Positions 61,772 through 64,000 of a stretch of DNA of 64,000 nucleotides are shown one piece after another. Position 1 is the first letter of the stretch; each line of letters opens with the position of its first letter. Where the stretch lies: contig NZ_JANCPR020000034.1 of the NCBI RefSeq assembly GCF_028657195.3, positions 40,759-104,758 on the forward strand. Direction: 5' to 3'. Made by a program: the position numbers and the translations under genes. The DNA comes from Streptomyces iconiensis (lineage in GTDB: Bacteria > Actinomycetota > Actinomycetes > Streptomycetales > Streptomycetaceae). Under the pieces are notes generated by a model. It saw only the letters and a program-made list of their open reading frames with translations. It made no database searches and was not told the origin of the DNA.

Positions 61772-63010
61772 TCATGCGCGCCGGGTGGCGGGTATCGACG
61801 CCGGGTCGTGGGGCTCCTCCGGCGTGTCCTGCGCCTTCCAGGGTTCCGGCGGGCGGCCGGGGCGCAGGCGGAGGGCGAGGCTCAGGGTGACGGCGAGCGA
61901 GACGGCGGCGAGGGCGGTCATCGCCGTGGAGGGAGAGGTGCGCTCGGCGACGGCTCCGGCGAGGGCGGCGCCCACACCCTGCATGGCGAGCATGCCGGAG
62001 GAGTGCAGACCGAGGGCGTGCCCGCTCAACTCCTCGGGGGTGAGCGTCATCAGTCGCTCCTGGAGAAGAAGGCTGGCGGCGTAACCGGCATTCGACAGCG
62101 TGACAAGGAGGAGCGCGACGGAGAGCGGGGGATGGAGGAAGAAGACGAGATACGGAGCGGCGAGCATCAGCAGCAGCGGTACCCCGAGCCGCTGCCGCCA
62201 CCGCAGGGGCACAAAGCGGCCGGCCAGGGTGTCCCCGGCGAGCATGCCCAGCGCGCCACAGGCGAACAGCAGCCCCGCGTGGTGGGGCGCATAGGGGACG
62301 TAGAGGGATTCGCAGCCGACGATCAGCCCGTTGGGCACCCAGAGAGCGAGGTAGATGGAGCGACGGGGAGGGGAGGCCCAGAGGCGGGCGTTGTTGCGCC
62401 AGGTGTCCGCGACCGACGGGCGGCCGGTGGCGCGAGGTGGCCGGGCGGCGAGGCCGAACCGGGCGACGACGGCCCCCGCGAGGTACAGCGCGGCACCTGT
62501 CAGCAGCACGCCGCGTGGGGAGAGCGTGACCAGGAGGATGCCGCCGAGCGCGAAGCCGCAGATCTGCATCGTGCCGGCCGACATGTTCAGCACGGAGCGG
62601 CCCAGCAGGTATCCCTCCTTGGCGAGGATCTCGTTGAGGAGGCCGTAGCGCACGCCGCCGCCCAGGGAGGCCAGCACGCCCAGCACCAGCAGCACCGTGA
62701 ACGCGGCCCACACCGGTAGCCCGGGCACGGCCTGGACCGTGGTGCCCAGGGCGAAGGCGAGCAGCAACGCGGTCATCGTGGCGCGCGGAGGCAGCCGGTC
62801 CGCCGCCGACAACAGCGTGGCCGCGCCGATGAGTTGGGCCAGGGACGGGCCGAACATCGCGAGGGAGGACAGAAGGGGCGAGCCGGTCGCCTCGTAGATC
62901 AGAGTGCCAAGAGCCAGTCCGCTCACGGTCTGTCCCGCGACCTGGAGTGTGCTGGTCAGAAAGAGAGGGGTGAACTCGGGAGCGCGGAACAGCTCGGTGT
63001 AGGTGCGCAT
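61772..63010 (-). CDS. Major facilitator superfamily transporter
   Basis: The 412-residue protein has about twelve membrane helices (for example FTPLFLTSTLQVAGQTVSGL, LGLHSSGMLAMQGVGAALAG) and the MFS loop 2-3 region (SAADRLPPRATM). It most resembles drug-efflux-type actinobacterial MFS proteins. The ATG at 63010 (MRTYTELFRAPEF) begins the usual N terminus; GGGAG lies upstream on the minus strand. It is divergent from an ArsR-like regulator with an inverted repeat between them, a common efflux/repressor arrangement. The substrate is unknown. Confidence 0.92.
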   Translation of the reverse strand: MRTYTELFRAPEFTPLFLTSTLQVAGQTVSGLALGTLIYEATGSPLLSSLAMFGPSLAQLIGAATLLSAADRLPPRATMTALLLAFALGTTVQAVPGLPVWAAFTVLLVLGVLASLGGGVRYGLLNEILAKEGYLLGRSVLNMSAGTMQICGFALGGILLVTLSPRGVLLTGAALYLAGAVVARFGLAARPPRATGRPSVADTWRNNARLWASPPRRSIYLALWVPNGLIVGCESLYVPYAPHHAGLLFACGALGMLAGDTLAGRFVPLRWRQRLGVPLLLMLAAPYLVFFLHPPLSVALLLVTLSNAGYAASLLLQERLMTLTPEELSGHALGLHSSGMLAMQGVGAALAGAVAERTSPSTAMTALAAVSLAVTLSLALRLRPGRPPEPWKAQDTPEEPHDPASIPATRRA

Positions 63011-63047
63011 GGGGAGAGTCTTGGGTGGGAGGAAGGGGATCGTTACT

Positions 63048-63067
63048 GTTTCGCAGGGAGGCGAAAC
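63048..63067. promoter_or_regulatory. Inverted repeat overlapping the regulator's ribosome site
   Basis: GTTTCGC-agggag-GCGAAAC is a perfect 7-bp inverted repeat directly before the ATG of the ArsR-like gene and 38 bp from the MFS start codon. It embeds the AGGGAG ribosome site, so binding or hairpin formation would block both genes. Confidence 0.65.
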
Positions 63068-64000
63068 ATGGGGTGGTGGCAGGTCAACGCGGACACGCTC
63101 GCGAGCAGCCGGTTCGTCATCTCGCCACTGGCCGAGACCATCGCGAGCCTGAAGGTCCTGCAGCGCGGAACCGCTACCCATCCCGGCGAACGGGCGTGGC
63201 TGGGCACCCACCTGGGGGCCTACCGGCGCCGGCTCGCCCGCGACCCCCTCGCGGCGCACATCCTGCGGGCGGCCCTGCGGCCTCGATGGAACGCGGACTA
63301 CCTCACCCCACCGCCCGAGTTCGAAGGCGAGGCCGACTTCGCGCACGAGGTGGCATCCGTACGGGAGACGCCGCCCGAGGCCGCGCGGAGAGACCTGGTT
63401 GTGGCGCTTGAGGAACGGCTGCCCGCCCTGCTGGAGCGGGACGACCTGCCGGAACGTACGGCGGACACCTTGGAGTGGGTGTGGCGGGAGACGGTGCTGC
63501 CTTCCTGGCCCCGGCGGCGACGGGTGCTGGAGGCGGACGTGGTGGCTCGCACGGCCCAGTTGAGCCAGGGCGGCTGGGCGGCGGCGCTGGATGACATGCG
63601 GCCGGGGATGCGCTGGCTCGGCGACAGCAGATTGCAGATCAACTCGCGCGACTACCCACCGCGCGAACTGGCGGGCGCCCGGCTGATGTTCGTTCCCGTC
63701 ACGCCGTGGCAGAGCTGGGTCGCCTGGGACACGGGGCTGCCGGGGGCGGCGACTCCCGCCGTACCCGAGGTCAGTGGCGCCGCCGGGGGCGGGGTCGGGG
63801 GCGCCCCGGACGGCGGGGCCGGGGCCGAAGCCGGGGCCGTGGGTGAAGGCGTGGGCGATGTCCGGGCCCGGGCCGGGGTCGGGGGCGAAGCCAGGGTCGG
63901 GGTCGCTGGCGGGGATGCCGTCGTCTACGCCGCTGGTAGTGCCGCCGTCACTCAGGCAGTGGCCGGGGCACGGGCAGGGGGCGGGGGCGGAGCTGGTGGG
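63068..64000 (+). CDS. ArsR-like winged-helix regulator, 3' end outside the window
   Basis: An ATG at 63068 opens a frame with no stop to the end of the window (311 residues visible). It starts MGWWQVNADTLASSRFVISP, followed by LAETIASLKVLQRGTATHPG, GERAWLGTHLGAYRRRLARD and later DYPPRELAGARLMFVPVTPW. This is the N-terminal layout of the long actinobacterial ArsR-family regulators (DUF5937-like domain before the helix-turn-helix); the DNA-binding domain would lie past the end. From about residue 235 the sequence becomes a Gly/Ala/Val/Glu repeat coded by GGGGCCGGGGCCGAAGCC-type DNA. It is divergent from the MFS gene and probably its repressor. Confidence 0.75.
   Translation, partial: MGWWQVNADTLASSRFVISPLAETIASLKVLQRGTATHPGERAWLGTHLGAYRRRLARDPLAAHILRAALRPRWNADYLTPPPEFEGEADFAHEVASVRETPPEAARRDLVVALEERLPALLERDDLPERTADTLEWVWRETVLPSWPRRRRVLEADVVARTAQLSQGGWAAALDDMRPGMRWLGDSRLQINSRDYPPRELAGARLMFVPVTPWQSWVAWDTGLPGAATPAVPEVSGAAGGGVGGAPDGGAGAEAGAVGEGVGDVRARAGVGGEARVGVAGGDAVVYAAGSAAVTQAVAGARAGGGGGAGG

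Overview
The window is very GC-rich, almost every third codon position is G or C, and GTG/TTG starts are common. Together with the gene content (PspC-domain two-component system, SWIM/MoxR/VWA operon, IcmB-type cobalamin protein, a c-di-AMP riboswitch before an NlpC/P60 gene, the guaA..pcrA..sucCD..purNH..folD..mdh order) this indicates a chromosomal core segment of a Streptomyces or very close relative. The order resembles what I remember of the guaA-to-mdh stretch of S. coelicolor. I see no tRNA, rRNA, CRISPR array, insertion sequence or prophage.

Layout. 0-13 kb: end of a GMC oxidoreductase, an LAETG cell-wall protein, chorismate mutase, guaA, two Streptomyces-type membrane-anchored proteins plus a broken copy of one of them, a small XRE regulator with a membrane partner, an aminoglycoside-adenylyltransferase-like protein, a Tat-exported flavin oxidoreductase and a methyltransferase. 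13.6-14.1 kb: a compact element I cannot match to anything: a structured leader able to mask its own ribosome site, a 47-residue membrane peptide, and two tandem 111-nt structured RNA units. 14.2-18.4 kb: PspC histidine kinase/LuxR regulator, divergent from a second PspC protein. 18.5-30 kb: DoxX protein, membrane protein, class II aldolase, two NlpC/P60 endopeptidases (one under a ydaO riboswitch), pcrA, and an M23 endopeptidase. 30.7-40.4 kb: icmB, then DUF5691 and SWIM genes facing a MoxR-DUF5682-VWA operon. 40.9-53.9 kb: central metabolism (sucCD, purNH, folD) mixed with membrane proteins, an ECF-sigma-like protein with a lysine/alanine-rich tail, and an FHA-like protein. 54.1-58.1 kb: three consecutive membrane-anchored XRE regulators. 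58.3-64 kb: mdh, a CGNR regulator, a MarR/tautomerase pair, a zinc-ribbon protein, and an MFS transporter facing an ArsR-like regulator that runs off the window.

The most interesting signals are (1) the 13.6-14.1 kb leader/peptide/tandem-RNA element, whose RNA scaffold is almost invariant while hairpin loops differ; (2) promoters matching the RecA-independent DNA-damage consensus (TTGTCRGTG-N8-TANNNT) in front of pcrA and the SWIM gene, and with one mismatch in front of the MoxR-DUF5682-VWA operon, which suggests that uncharacterised ternary system is damage-induced; and (3) the run of three transmembrane XRE regulators with different extracellular domains. Similarity statements are from reading the translations, not from searches.
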